From the NCBI GenBank assembly GCA_017555925.1, contig JAFZFL010000176.1:1-13414 (forward strand): 13,414 nucleotides of DNA, in the 5' to 3' direction. The stretch is from Bacteroidales bacterium (GTDB lineage Bacteria; Bacteroidota; Bacteroidia; Bacteroidales; UBA932). Below are positions 1 through 10,575 of the stretch, one piece after another; the first letter of the stretch is position 1; each line of letters opens with the position of its first letter. The notes beneath the pieces are model-generated. The model ran no database searches. It had not been told where the DNA came from and worked only from the letters and a program-made list of their open reading frames with translations. The position numbers were made by a program, and so were the translations under genes.

Positions 1-1
1 A

Positions 2-1834
2 ATGATGAATAGATATAAACTCATGAATTCCAATGGTGTAACAAGAGCAGTTCTACTTGTTGCCACAATGTTTGCAATTGTTCAGACAATGAATGCACAA
101 CAGCGGATAGACCCTACTGTTGAAGTGGAGAAGGAGTTTGACAGTAAAATGACAAATATTGTTAAGACACCTCTTAACACTGCCATTCCCGATTCGCTCA
201 CATCTTTTAACCTGGATTTCAACTATTCCATTTTTGACAAGCCGTACAAGGATCTGTACGAATTCTCACCTCTTCCATCTGCAAAACTGCAGAGCAGCAT
301 ACAGGAAAAATATCCTGTTCTGATGGCAAAGGCGGGGATAGGGTATCAATTATCTCCAATTGGTGAAATATATTACCAACCCGAACTGGGCAGGAGCAAC
401 AGACTCTCTTTAAAGGCTTATTACGACGGTTACTTTGGAAAGAATTATGTTTGGGGAACAGATAAAAACGGAACTGCAGGCAAAATCAGGGGTGCAAAAG
501 TTGCAGTATCAGACACTGTTTATGGAGCAGGAGCCAATTATGGCCACAACTGGGAAAATACATTTTTCAACCTTGGACTCGATTACACCGGCAACAGTTA
601 CACCAATTACGGATTTTCAGAGGAGCGGTGGGAAGAGGCCATCTCTTCTGGAGAAGCTGTTGGAGAGAGAGAGTATATGAAAGAGAACTACAGGAATAAA
701 TACAGGCAGATAACAGCCTCTTCAAGTATTGGTTCTATTGACTCATATAACAGAAGAGCAAGATTCAACTACCTGGCAAATCTCTCATTCAAAAACACAC
801 TCTACAATCCTGCAGAATATGCCATAAGAGAGAACCTGTTATGTGCAAATGGCCATATATCTCCTGCATTCAGCAGATTCAGCAGATTTACACTTGAAAT
901 AAATTCAGAAAATATCTTTTTGGAGTCGGATAATAATGCAAGGTCAAGCTACGGTATATTTGACGTCATTCCCTCTTTTACCTGGAATAAAAAGAGATTT
1001 AGGCTCCAGGTTGGCATAAAGCTGTCGGGAAAATACAAAAACGGCACAAATGCGAGTGATGCTGACAAATACCACAACTACCTCTTTGCTGCAGTGGATT
1101 TTTCATACAACATCTTAAAAAACAATTTGTGGTTCTACGCAAATATCGACGGCAAAAACAACATTAACAGCTACTCTTCAATTTTGGAGGAGAACAAATG
1201 GATAGATCCGCATACTGGACTTAAAACAAGTTCAATGCCCATTATCATAAATGCCGGAATAAAGGGAAAATTCGTCAATAAGTTTGGCTATGATGCTTAT
1301 GTGAAGTTTGTTGTTCACAAAGGATTGCAGCAATATGCCTACATTCCGTGGGATGAAAATAATGCAAAATACAATACCCTCTCAACCATATATTCCAACT
1401 GCAACGAACTCACTTTTGGTGCAACCCTTAACTGGAAGAGCAAAGATTTGGAGGCCGGTACAACAATTGAATACTCAAACTATTCAAATAACAGGGAGAG
1501 TTCACTGGTCTTCATCCACCAGCCGCTTGGATACCCACCTTTCAAATGGGACATTTACGCCACATACAATTTGCGCGAACGTCTGTACGCAGGCATATCT
1601 GCAAAATACAGAAGCAAATGCGAATCTTATTGGGGATATAAATACACTTTATACCCGATATATACATACATCGATTCATATCTTGATCTGGCCTTTACTT
1701 TGAGGTATGTGATAAACAACAATTTTTCTGTTTTTGCAAATGGAGAAAATCTCTTGAATGACCAGATTGCATACCTTCCGCTATACATAGAAAAAGGGAT
1801 AAGTTTTACCGCCGGGCTATTGGTTAAATTCTGA
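2..1834 (+). CDS. Outer-membrane beta-barrel protein, TonB-dependent-receptor-like but without plug
   Basis: This encodes 610 residues that look like a secreted outer-membrane barrel. The N-terminus has a basic n-region, a hydrophobic core at about residues 15-29 and a likely signal-peptidase site after Ala32 (TMNA|QQR). The rest is rich in aromatic residues and alternating polar/apolar segments typical of antiparallel strands. The end (NGENLLND followed by a final strand ending LLVKF) matches the last strands of TonB-dependent receptors, including the terminal Phe used for BAM-mediated insertion. I see no TonB box, carboxypeptidase-like domain or plug domain, and 610 residues is short for a full receptor. 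Ligand and function are unknown. ATG codons at 2, 5 and 23 are all possible starts. The window begins one base upstream, so a longer N-terminus cannot be excluded, but the signal peptide makes a start here plausible. The stop is followed only 40 bases later by gyrB. Confidence 0.75.
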   Translation: MMNRYKLMNSNGVTRAVLLVATMFAIVQTMNAQQRIDPTVEVEKEFDSKMTNIVKTPLNTAIPDSLTSFNLDFNYSIFDKPYKDLYEFSPLPSAKLQSSIQEKYPVLMAKAGIGYQLSPIGEIYYQPELGRSNRLSLKAYYDGYFGKNYVWGTDKNGTAGKIRGAKVAVSDTVYGAGANYGHNWENTFFNLGLDYTGNSYTNYGFSEERWEEAISSGEAVGEREYMKENYRNKYRQITASSSIGSIDSYNRRARFNYLANLSFKNTLYNPAEYAIRENLLCANGHISPAFSRFSRFTLEINSENIFLESDNNARSSYGIFDVIPSFTWNKKRFRLQVGIKLSGKYKNGTNASDADKYHNYLFAAVDFSYNILKNNLWFYANIDGKNNINSYSSILEENKWIDPHTGLKTSSMPIIINAGIKGKFVNKFGYDAYVKFVVHKGLQQYAYIPWDENNAKYNTLSTIYSNCNELTFGATLNWKSKDLEAGTTIEYSNYSNNRESSLVFIHQPLGYPPFKWDIYATYNLRERLYAGISAKYRSKCESYWGYKYTLYPIYTYIDSYLDLAFTLRYVINNNFSVFANGENLLNDQIAYLPLYIEKGISFTAGLLVKF

Positions 1835-1850
1835 TTTTTTAGTATCTTCG
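1820..1850 (+). promoter_or_regulatory. Probable gyrB promoter (Bacteroidetes type)
   Basis: A TTGG element at 1820-1823 lies 19 bases before TATCTTCG at 1843-1850. This fits the Bacteroidetes sigma-A pattern TTTG-N19-TAnnTTTG with one mismatch in each box. The -33 box and part of the spacer lie inside the 3' end of the barrel gene. Transcription would start around 1855-1857, giving a leader of about 20 bases before the gyrB ATG. Inference from pattern only. Confidence 0.55.
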
Positions 1851-1868
1851 CACGTTTAAAAACTTTAA

Positions 1869-4860
<2,992 letters not shown>

Positions 4861-4935
4861 CAAATACAAATAGAGGATTTGTCGGGATGAAAAGAATAGT
4901 ATTTAAACTAAAATAATAACCTAAAACCAATTAAA

Positions 4936-6189
4936 ATGGATATTTTTGAAAGAATTAAAAAAGACGAAGGAGGTCCATTAGGACAGTACAGAAAAAGAGC
5001 CCACGGCTATTTTATGTTTCCTAAACTTGAGGGTGAAATTGGCCCATACATGACTTTCAACGGAAAGAAGGTGCTTGCTTGGACATTCAACAACTACCTT
5101 GGTCTTGCAAATGATCCTGAGGTTAGAAAAATTGATGCTGAGGCAGCTGCCAAATGGGGTCTTGCATACCCTATGGGTGCCAGAATGATGAGTGGCCACA
5201 CTTCTCTTCATGAGCAATTGGAGAGAGAGTTGGCAGAGTTTGAGTGCAAGGAGGATGCATATCTTTTCAACTTTGGTTACCAGGGTATGATCTCAACAAT
5301 CGATGCTCTTGTTACAAGACATGATGTTATCGTTTATGACTCTGAGGCTCATGCTTGTATTATGGACGGTGTACGTCTTCACATGGGACAAAGAATCGTT
5401 TACCCACACAATGATATTGAGAGATGTGAGAAGGCTCTTCAAAGAGCTACCAAACTAACCGAAAAAACAGGTGGTGGAATCCTTTTGATTACAGAGGGCG
5501 TATATGGTATGACAGGTGGTCTTGGACGTCTGGACCTTATCTGTAAACTTAAAGAGAAATATAACTTCAGAATATTGATTGACGATGCCCACGGTTTTGG
5601 ATGTATGGGTCCTAACGGTAGAGGTACTTCTGAGCATTACGGTGTTATGGATCAAGTAGATTTGTACTTTGGTGCCTATGCCAAATCAATGGCCTGCATT
5701 GGCGGATTTGTTGCCGGCGACAAAGACATTATCAACTATTTGAGATACAACCTCCGTTCTCAAATCTATGCAAAATCTCTTCCTATGCCAATTGTTGAGG
5801 GTTGTTTGAAGAGATTGGACATCATTAGAAAAGGCCATGACAAACGCGAGAAGCTATTCAAGATTACCCGCGCTCTTCAGGATGGTTTGAGAGAGAGAGG
5901 TTTTGATATTGGAGTTGCAGAGGCCTGCATCACTCCTGTATTCATGAAGGGTGATGTTCCTGAGGCAACAAACATGCTTGTTGACCTTAGAGAAAGATTT
6001 GGCATTTTCTGCTCTTGTGTTGTATATCCGGTTGTACCTAAAGGCGTTATTATGTACCGTCTTATTCCAACTGCAATGCATGAGATGGAGCATGTTGAGT
6101 ATACTCTTAACGCATTTGAGGCCGTTAAGAAAAAACTTGAGGCCGGTGAGTATAAAGCTACTGAAATTCAGGATAAGGCCATTCTTTAA
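4936..6189 (+). CDS. spt: Serine palmitoyltransferase (alpha-oxoamine synthase)
   Basis: This PLP enzyme of 417 residues is predicted to condense L-serine with palmitoyl-CoA or a branched acyl-CoA to 3-ketosphinganine, the first step of sphingolipid synthesis. Family hallmarks are visible: GARMMSGHTSLHEQLE at 81-96, the ring-stacking His139 in SEAHAC, Asp216 and His219 in DDAHGFG, and the Schiff-base Lys250 in AYAKSMACIGGF. The length matches soluble bacterial SPT. Paralogous members of the family (glycine C-acetyltransferase Kbl, AONS BioF) share the fold. Specific features such as AYPMGARMMSGHTSLH and the long C-terminal tail resemble the Bacteroides/Porphyromonas SPT I know, so I favour SPT. 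An A-rich leader precedes the ATG. The following SDR gene may act on its product. Substrate chain length cannot be read from sequence. Confidence 0.88.
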   Translation: MDIFERIKKDEGGPLGQYRKRAHGYFMFPKLEGEIGPYMTFNGKKVLAWTFNNYLGLANDPEVRKIDAEAAAKWGLAYPMGARMMSGHTSLHEQLERELAEFECKEDAYLFNFGYQGMISTIDALVTRHDVIVYDSEAHACIMDGVRLHMGQRIVYPHNDIERCEKALQRATKLTEKTGGGILLITEGVYGMTGGLGRLDLICKLKEKYNFRILIDDAHGFGCMGPNGRGTSEHYGVMDQVDLYFGAYAKSMACIGGFVAGDKDIINYLRYNLRSQIYAKSLPMPIVEGCLKRLDIIRKGHDKREKLFKITRALQDGLRERGFDIGVAEACITPVFMKGDVPEATNMLVDLRERFGIFCSCVVYPVVPKGVIMYRLIPTAMHEMEHVEYTLNAFEAVKKKLEAGEYKATEIQDKAIL

Positions 6190-6205
6190 TAAAATTGATA
6201 TACAG

Positions 6206-6236
6206 AGAGGGGTGGCATAAGGTCTCCCCTCTTTTT
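6206..6236 (+). terminator. Rho-independent terminator after the SPT gene
   Basis: AGAGGGG at 6206-6212 pairs perfectly with CCCCTCT at 6226-6232 across a 13-base loop, followed by a T tract to 6236. It lies 17 bases after the SPT stop and 30 bases before the SDR start. It could end SPT transcription fully or act as a partial terminator within a longer operon. Confidence 0.8.
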
Positions 6237-6266
6237 CTATATACTTACTCTAAAAAGCTTATTACA

Positions 6267-7094
6267 ATGAAAGGAAAAGTAGCAATAGTTACAGGTGCAA
6301 GTTCCGGCATTGGTTTGGCTACCGCAAAGGAGTTTGCCTCAAGAGGCGCGAGTGTGGTACTTGCAGCCAGAAACACATCCAAGCTAGAGTCTGCAGTTGA
6401 GGAACTTAATGGCAAATATGGTAACGACGAAAAGGGAAAGAAGAGATTTATTGCAGTTACCGCCGACGTAAGCAAGGAGGAGGATTGCAAAAACCTTATA
6501 GAGCAGACAGCAAGTTACTTTGGCAAAATAGATATTCTTGTAAACAATGCCGGCATCTCCATGCGTGCAATGTTCAAAGATCTTGATCTTAAAGTAATAA
6601 AGAACCTTATGGATGTAAACTTCTGGGGCACAGTATTCTGTACCAAATATGCATTACCATATCTGCTTGAGACAAAGGGCTCCGTAGTTGGAGTAATATC
6701 AATAGCTGGATTCAAAGGTCTACCTGCACGTACAGGCTACTCATCATCCAAATTTGCTGTTTATGGATTCCTTGATACACTAAGAGTTGAGCATCTGCAC
6801 GATGGTCTTCATGTTATGGTATTTGCTCCCGGCTTCACCACATCCAACATAAGGAATGTTGCTCTAACTGCAGATGGAAGCGCCCAGGGCGAAACTCCAA
6901 GAGATGAGGATAAAATGATGAGTGCAGAGGAGGTTGCAGCAAGAATGGCAAAAGGTATTATAAAGAGGAAAGCTCAAATTGTCCTTACCCCAATAGGCAA
7001 CCTTACTGTATGGCTCAACAAATTCTTCCCTCGTCTTGTAGACAAACTGGAATACAATTATATGAAGAAAGAGCCAAATTCTCCATTGAAATAG
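6267..7094 (+). CDS. Short-chain dehydrogenase/reductase, candidate 3-ketodihydrosphingosine reductase
   Basis: This is a classical SDR of 275 residues. The Rossmann glycine motif TGASSGIG is at 9-16. Arg35 at the end of the second strand (LAARN) points to NADP(H). NNAG is at 93-96, and the catalytic set Ser145, Tyr158, Lys162 (YSSSK) is intact. The C-terminal region, about 233-262, has an amphipathic or hydrophobic stretch (TPIGNLTVWLNKFFPRLV) that could touch the membrane. Its position directly after SPT suggests that it reduces 3-ketosphinganine to sphinganine with NADPH. That is inference from context and the NADP signature; SDR sequence alone does not set substrate. I chose the ATG at 6267 because it starts right before the Rossmann strand. 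An earlier in-frame start near 6195 would translate the terminator hairpin. Confidence 0.85.
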   Translation: MKGKVAIVTGASSGIGLATAKEFASRGASVVLAARNTSKLESAVEELNGKYGNDEKGKKRFIAVTADVSKEEDCKNLIEQTASYFGKIDILVNNAGISMRAMFKDLDLKVIKNLMDVNFWGTVFCTKYALPYLLETKGSVVGVISIAGFKGLPARTGYSSSKFAVYGFLDTLRVEHLHDGLHVMVFAPGFTTSNIRNVALTADGSAQGETPRDEDKMMSAEEVAARMAKGIIKRKAQIVLTPIGNLTVWLNKFFPRLVDKLEYNYMKKEPNSPLK

Positions 7095-7145
7095 ACTGAT
7101 TTGATTATAAAACAGAGATATTTGAACTATAAAGAAAGCACAACT

Positions 7146-8078
7146 ATGAGAAAGATAGTATTTTTGGATGCAGACACTATTGGAGCAGATATTGACATGT
7201 CGCCCATCTCGTCCCTTGGCGAATATATAAGCTACCCTTTTACAACACCCCAGGAGGTGTTTGAAAGAATAAAAGATTGCGATGTTCTTATTGTAAACAA
7301 AGTCATTATGGGTAAAGAGCAAATAGATGCCGCTCAAAACCTCAAGTTGATTTGTGTTGCTGCAACAGGAACAAACAATATAGATATTCCTTATGCCAAC
7401 AGCAAAGGCGTTATTGTAAAGAATGCTATCGGCTACTCAACAGATAGCGTTGTACAGATTACATTCTCCCTTGTAATGGCACTTGTAAATCAGATTGCAT
7501 ACTTTGATGATGCGGTAAAATCGGGCAAATACTCAAACGGCCGTCTGTTCACAGATGTATCAAAGGTATTCTGGCAACTTAAGGGTAAAAAATATGGAGT
7601 TGTAGGACTTGGAAACATTGGCTCACGCGTTGCTAAAATTGCAGAGGCATTTGGTATGGAGGTGGTATACTATCCTACAAGCGGCAAAGCCCATTCCGAC
7701 GAATTTAAGGCAGTATCACTTGATGAACTTATGAAAGAGTGCGACATAGTATCTATACATGCACCTCTAAATGAGCGCACAAACGACCTTATAAAATATG
7801 AGCACTTGAAACAGATGAAAAAGAGCGCTTACATAATTAATCTTGGCCGTGGTGGAATCATTAATGAAGCAGATCTTGTACAGGCCTTGAATGAAGAACT
7901 CATTGCAGGTGCCGGAGTTGACGTATTCACAAAAGAGCCTCTACCAAAAGAGTCGCCTTACTTCAACATTAAGGATATGAGCAAGGTAATACTCACCCCA
8001 CATATTGGATGGGCAAGCCAGGAAGCACGCACCTGCCTTGTAGAGAAGATTGCAGAAAATATAAGAAACAACTCATAA
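7146..8078 (+). CDS. D-2-hydroxyacid dehydrogenase (glycerate/hydroxypyruvate reductase-like)
   Basis: This is a 310-residue member of the D-isomer 2-hydroxyacid dehydrogenase family, which reduces 2-oxoacids to D-2-hydroxyacids with NAD(P)H. The nucleotide-binding motif GLGNIG is at 154-159. The catalytic triad is Arg235 (NLGRGG), Glu264 (FTKEP) and His286 (TPHIGWAS). The signature HAPLNERT is at 205-212. The Trp after PHIG and the N-terminal FLDAD resemble glycerate dehydrogenase/hydroxypyruvate reductase proteins, but glyoxylate or another oxoacid is possible. The second Rossmann strand ends YYPTSGK without the Asp usual for NAD preference, so NADP(H) use is possible. The ATG at 7146 directly precedes the first strand, so the in-frame upstream codons back to 7101 are not needed. 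It lies 51 bases after the SDR and may share its transcript. Confidence 0.88.
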   Translation: MRKIVFLDADTIGADIDMSPISSLGEYISYPFTTPQEVFERIKDCDVLIVNKVIMGKEQIDAAQNLKLICVAATGTNNIDIPYANSKGVIVKNAIGYSTDSVVQITFSLVMALVNQIAYFDDAVKSGKYSNGRLFTDVSKVFWQLKGKKYGVVGLGNIGSRVAKIAEAFGMEVVYYPTSGKAHSDEFKAVSLDELMKECDIVSIHAPLNERTNDLIKYEHLKQMKKSAYIINLGRGGIINEADLVQALNEELIAGAGVDVFTKEPLPKESPYFNIKDMSKVILTPHIGWASQEARTCLVEKIAENIRNNS

Positions 8079-8110
8079 AACAAGATATCTGTCTCTTCCC
8101 GACAGCAATA

Positions 8111-8162
8111 AAAAAGAGTTCCCCGAATAATAATAATATTTTCATTCAGGGAACTCATTTTA
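8111..8162. terminator. Bidirectional terminator between convergent genes
   Basis: GAGTTCCC (8116-8123) pairs with GGGAACTC (8149-8156), with a further GAAT/ATTC pairing inside. On the plus strand ATTTTATTT follows; on the minus strand the flanking A-run reads as TTTTTTATT. It can therefore stop both the dehydrogenase transcript (plus) and the ROK kinase transcript (minus). A small hairpin, CTGTC/GACAG (8089-8105), lies just before it without a T tract. Confidence 0.85.
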
Positions 8163-8199
8163 TTTATGGTTACAGAACCTTAAATCATGACAGACCAGA

Positions 8200-9153
8200 C
8201 TACCACGCCAAAGCAGATGCACCAAGAATGGCAGCATCACTCTCCTTAAGGGCAGAAGGAATAAGTTCTACCTTGTTTTTCCAGATTGAAATAAGGTTTG
8301 CCTCCATCTCCTCTCTGATAGGTTTGAATATAAATTCACCTGCACGTGCCAAACCACCGAACAATACAATTGCCTGAGGTGCACTGAATGCCACAAAATC
8401 TGCAAATGAGCGGCCCAACATTCTTCCTGTAAAATCAAATATTTCACAAGCAAGCTTATCACCGGCAACTGCAGCGTCGTATACATCCTTGGATGTAATA
8501 TCCTCCCTACCTCTCAAAAGGCTTGGCTCATCGCTTTGGGCAAGACGCTCTTTTGCTGTGCGCGCTACGCCGGTTGCAGAGGTATAAGCCTCAAGACAAC
8601 CACTTTTGCCACAACCGCAAGAACGGCCATTCTCCCTTACTGCACATACGTGGCCAAGTTCACCGGCAAAGCCATCGTGACCATATACAAGCTCTCCGTT
8701 TATAATGATTCCACTGCCTACTCCTGTACCCAAAGTAATCATAATAAAGTTTTTCATACCTTTGGCAGCTCCATAGTACATCTCACCAACAGCAGCCGCA
8801 TTTGCGTCATTTGTAAGTGTTACAGGCAATCCGCCCAACTTCTGTGAGATGCTTTTTGCCAGTGGAATAACTTTACCTTTAGCCCACTCAAGATTTGCAG
8901 CATCAACAACCTCACCTGTATAGAAATTACCGTTTGGAGCACCAATACCAACACCATTCACATTCTCCAGTGAAACACCCTCTGTTAGTTTTTTAATAGT
9001 ATCACAAACAGAGTCTATGAAAATTTCAGCCTCATCCCGGCCATATTTTGAATTGATTACAGTCTGTGCAACAATATTACCTCTTTTGTCTACAATACCT
9101 ATTTTTGTGGTCTGTCCTCCAATATCCACACCAACTACATACTCTTTTACCAT
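8200..9153 (-). CDS. ROK family sugar kinase (glucokinase-like)
   Basis: This 317-residue protein is predicted to phosphorylate a hexose with ATP. The N-terminal phosphate-binding loop is DIGGQTTK (from Asp10). The catalytic Asp116 sits in NDANAAAVGE. The second phosphate loop is ITLGTGVGSG (139-148), and the sugar-binding EXGH motif is Glu165-Leu-Gly-His168. The ROK zinc site is complete: His168, Cys179, Cys181 and Cys186 in the C-G-C-G-x2-G-C-x-E signature. There is no N-terminal DNA-binding domain, so this is a kinase rather than a ROK repressor. Glucose is the most likely substrate; mannose or an N-acetylhexosamine cannot be excluded. I chose the ATG at 9153; a TTG 12 bases upstream would add four residues. 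It lies 64 bases downstream of the sugar transporter gene on the same strand, so the two are probably an operon. Confidence 0.92.
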   Translation of the reverse strand: MVKEYVVGVDIGGQTTKIGIVDKRGNIVAQTVINSKYGRDEAEIFIDSVCDTIKKLTEGVSLENVNGVGIGAPNGNFYTGEVVDAANLEWAKGKVIPLAKSISQKLGGLPVTLTNDANAAAVGEMYYGAAKGMKNFIMITLGTGVGSGIIINGELVYGHDGFAGELGHVCAVRENGRSCGCGKSGCLEAYTSATGVARTAKERLAQSDEPSLLRGREDITSKDVYDAAVAGDKLACEIFDFTGRMLGRSFADFVAFSAPQAIVLFGGLARAGEFIFKPIREEMEANLISIWKNKVELIPSALKESDAAILGASALAW

Positions 9154-9217
9154 TATTTTATACAATTAAGATTTATCAACTTTAAATTTTACCAATTAAC
9201 CTTTCATATCACTCCAA

Positions 9218-10513
9218 TTACTCAACAGGAATGTCTTTATTTACATTTTTAGATCCTACCAATGCATAGAACAGGAAGTAAAGCATTCCTGCAAATATTA
9301 CCCAGTAACTTGTAATGAAGCTTGACATATCTGCAACCCAGCCCTGGAATACAGGAAGGATACCGCCACCGCAAACCATCATCATAAAGATACCTGATGC
9401 AGCAGCTGTATATTTTCCAAGACCTTCAACTGCAAGGTTAAAGATACCACCCCACATAACAGATGTACACAAGCCGCACAATATGAAGAATGTGATTGAT
9501 ACAGGAACCTCAACAAGTCCAAAAGATATGTCACTCTGGAAAACAGGCATCATAATCTTTGATGAAAGCGGAGAGAACATTGCAGCCAGAACAAACACAA
9601 GACCAATTACAGATACTGTAGTAAGCATAACCCTGCTTGAAACCTTTGCGCCAACAGCGCCACCAATCAAACGGCCAATAAGCATAAGGAACCAATATGT
9701 TCCAACAATAGTACCTGCCTCAGATGGTGCAATACCCAACTCATTTGTCATAAACAGGTTACCTATATTTGGAATACCCACCTCAACACCAACATATACA
9801 AAAATTGCAACTGCTCCCAACACAAAATGGCGGAAGCTCCAAGCACTGTATTTGCTATCTTTTACAGATTCTTTATTCTCACTCTTTGCAATGTAAGGTT
9901 CTGGAATATTCATTGAAGCCAATACCAAAAATGCCATAGCAAAAATTCCCATTGCTATCCACATTGCAGGTGCAGCATCTGAAATTGTAGCCTTTGCAAC
10001 ATCACCCATAAGGTAACCTACCAAAACAGGAACAATTGTAGCACCTATAGAGTTGCACGAGCCTCCTAACTGAATAAGCTGATTACCCTTGTTTCCACCG
10101 CCTCCAAGTGTATTAAGCATAGGATTTACAACAGTATTGAGCATACACATTGAACAACCGGAAACTAGTGCACCCAAAAGATAAACTGCAAAAATTGCAT
10201 TGTTGGCACAACCTGCATTACCCATTATTCCCGACAGGTATGTTACTCCAACACCAACAAAACCCACTGCTACAGCTACAAGTGCTGTCTTTTTGTATCC
10301 CACTTTACTCAATAGAAGGCCAGCCGGAATACCCATAAATGCATAGGCAATAAAGTTGGCAAAATTACCCAACTGTGAAACCAAGTTGCTTGCACCAAAC
10401 TGTGCTTTAATAATTACTCCCATAGGATTTTGCAATCCTGTAACAAATGCTACCATAAAAAATAGCGCAAACATCATTGCAATTGGCAATGCATAACTCT
10501 TTTTATTCTCCAT
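9218..10513 (-). CDS. FucP-family MFS sugar transporter (glucose/galactose type)
   Basis: This is an inner-membrane protein of 431 residues with about 12 predicted transmembrane helices, of the fucose-galactose-glucose:H+ symporter (FHS) branch of the MFS. Family marks include FVTGLQNP in helix 1, the cytoplasmic loop LLLSKVGYKKT after helix 2, NTVVNPMLNTLG with NSIGATIVP around helices 4-5, and WGGIFNLAVEGLGKYTAAAS in the C-terminal half. It also has a central hydrophilic loop (about 208-224) rich in Lys, Glu and Ser between the two six-helix halves. The following ROK kinase suggests uptake and phosphorylation of one free sugar, probably glucose or galactose. The ATG at 10513 is preceded by a very AT-rich leader; I find no clear promoter there, so transcription from further upstream is possible. 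Confidence 0.9.
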   Translation of the reverse strand: MENKKSYALPIAMMFALFFMVAFVTGLQNPMGVIIKAQFGASNLVSQLGNFANFIAYAFMGIPAGLLLSKVGYKKTALVAVAVGFVGVGVTYLSGIMGNAGCANNAIFAVYLLGALVSGCSMCMLNTVVNPMLNTLGGGGNKGNQLIQLGGSCNSIGATIVPVLVGYLMGDVAKATISDAAPAMWIAMGIFAMAFLVLASMNIPEPYIAKSENKESVKDSKYSAWSFRHFVLGAVAIFVYVGVEVGIPNIGNLFMTNELGIAPSEAGTIVGTYWFLMLIGRLIGGAVGAKVSSRVMLTTVSVIGLVFVLAAMFSPLSSKIMMPVFQSDISFGLVEVPVSITFFILCGLCTSVMWGGIFNLAVEGLGKYTAAASGIFMMMVCGGGILPVFQGWVADMSSFITSYWVIFAGMLYFLFYALVGSKNVNKDIPVE

Positions 10514-10575
10514 AGTCTTTTAGTTATTTATTAATTAATATATTATGTTCTCATTTAACCGGCCATACCACTTTA

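Noticed and set aside
4861..4882. CAAAT/ATTTG inverted repeat after the M23 gene
   Set aside because: The stem is only 5 bp of AT-rich sequence with no T tract, so it does not support a terminator.
4878..4904. Possible SPT promoter (TTTG at 4878, TAGTATTT at 4897)
   Set aside because: The spacer is only 15 bases and the -7 box has two mismatches; too weak to list, though a promoter in this 75-base gap is plausible.
7100..7124. Possible promoter before the D-2-hydroxyacid dehydrogenase (TTTG at 7100, GATATTTG at 7117)
   Set aside because: The -7 box is close to consensus but the spacer is 13 bases, far from 19.
6864..7337. 157-codon minus-strand open frame across the SDR/dehydrogenase junction
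   Set aside because: It runs antisense to two well-supported enzymes and shows no recognisable motif.
9154..9165. Upstream TTG start for the ROK kinase (and similarly 12061-12069 for cardiolipin synthase)
   Set aside because: ATG codons a few residues later directly precede the conserved N-termini; TTG starts add nothing recognisable.
9315..9896. 193-codon open frame on the plus strand opposite the sugar transporter
   Set aside because: It is antisense to a membrane protein gene with strong family motifs; the translation has low complexity and no domain.
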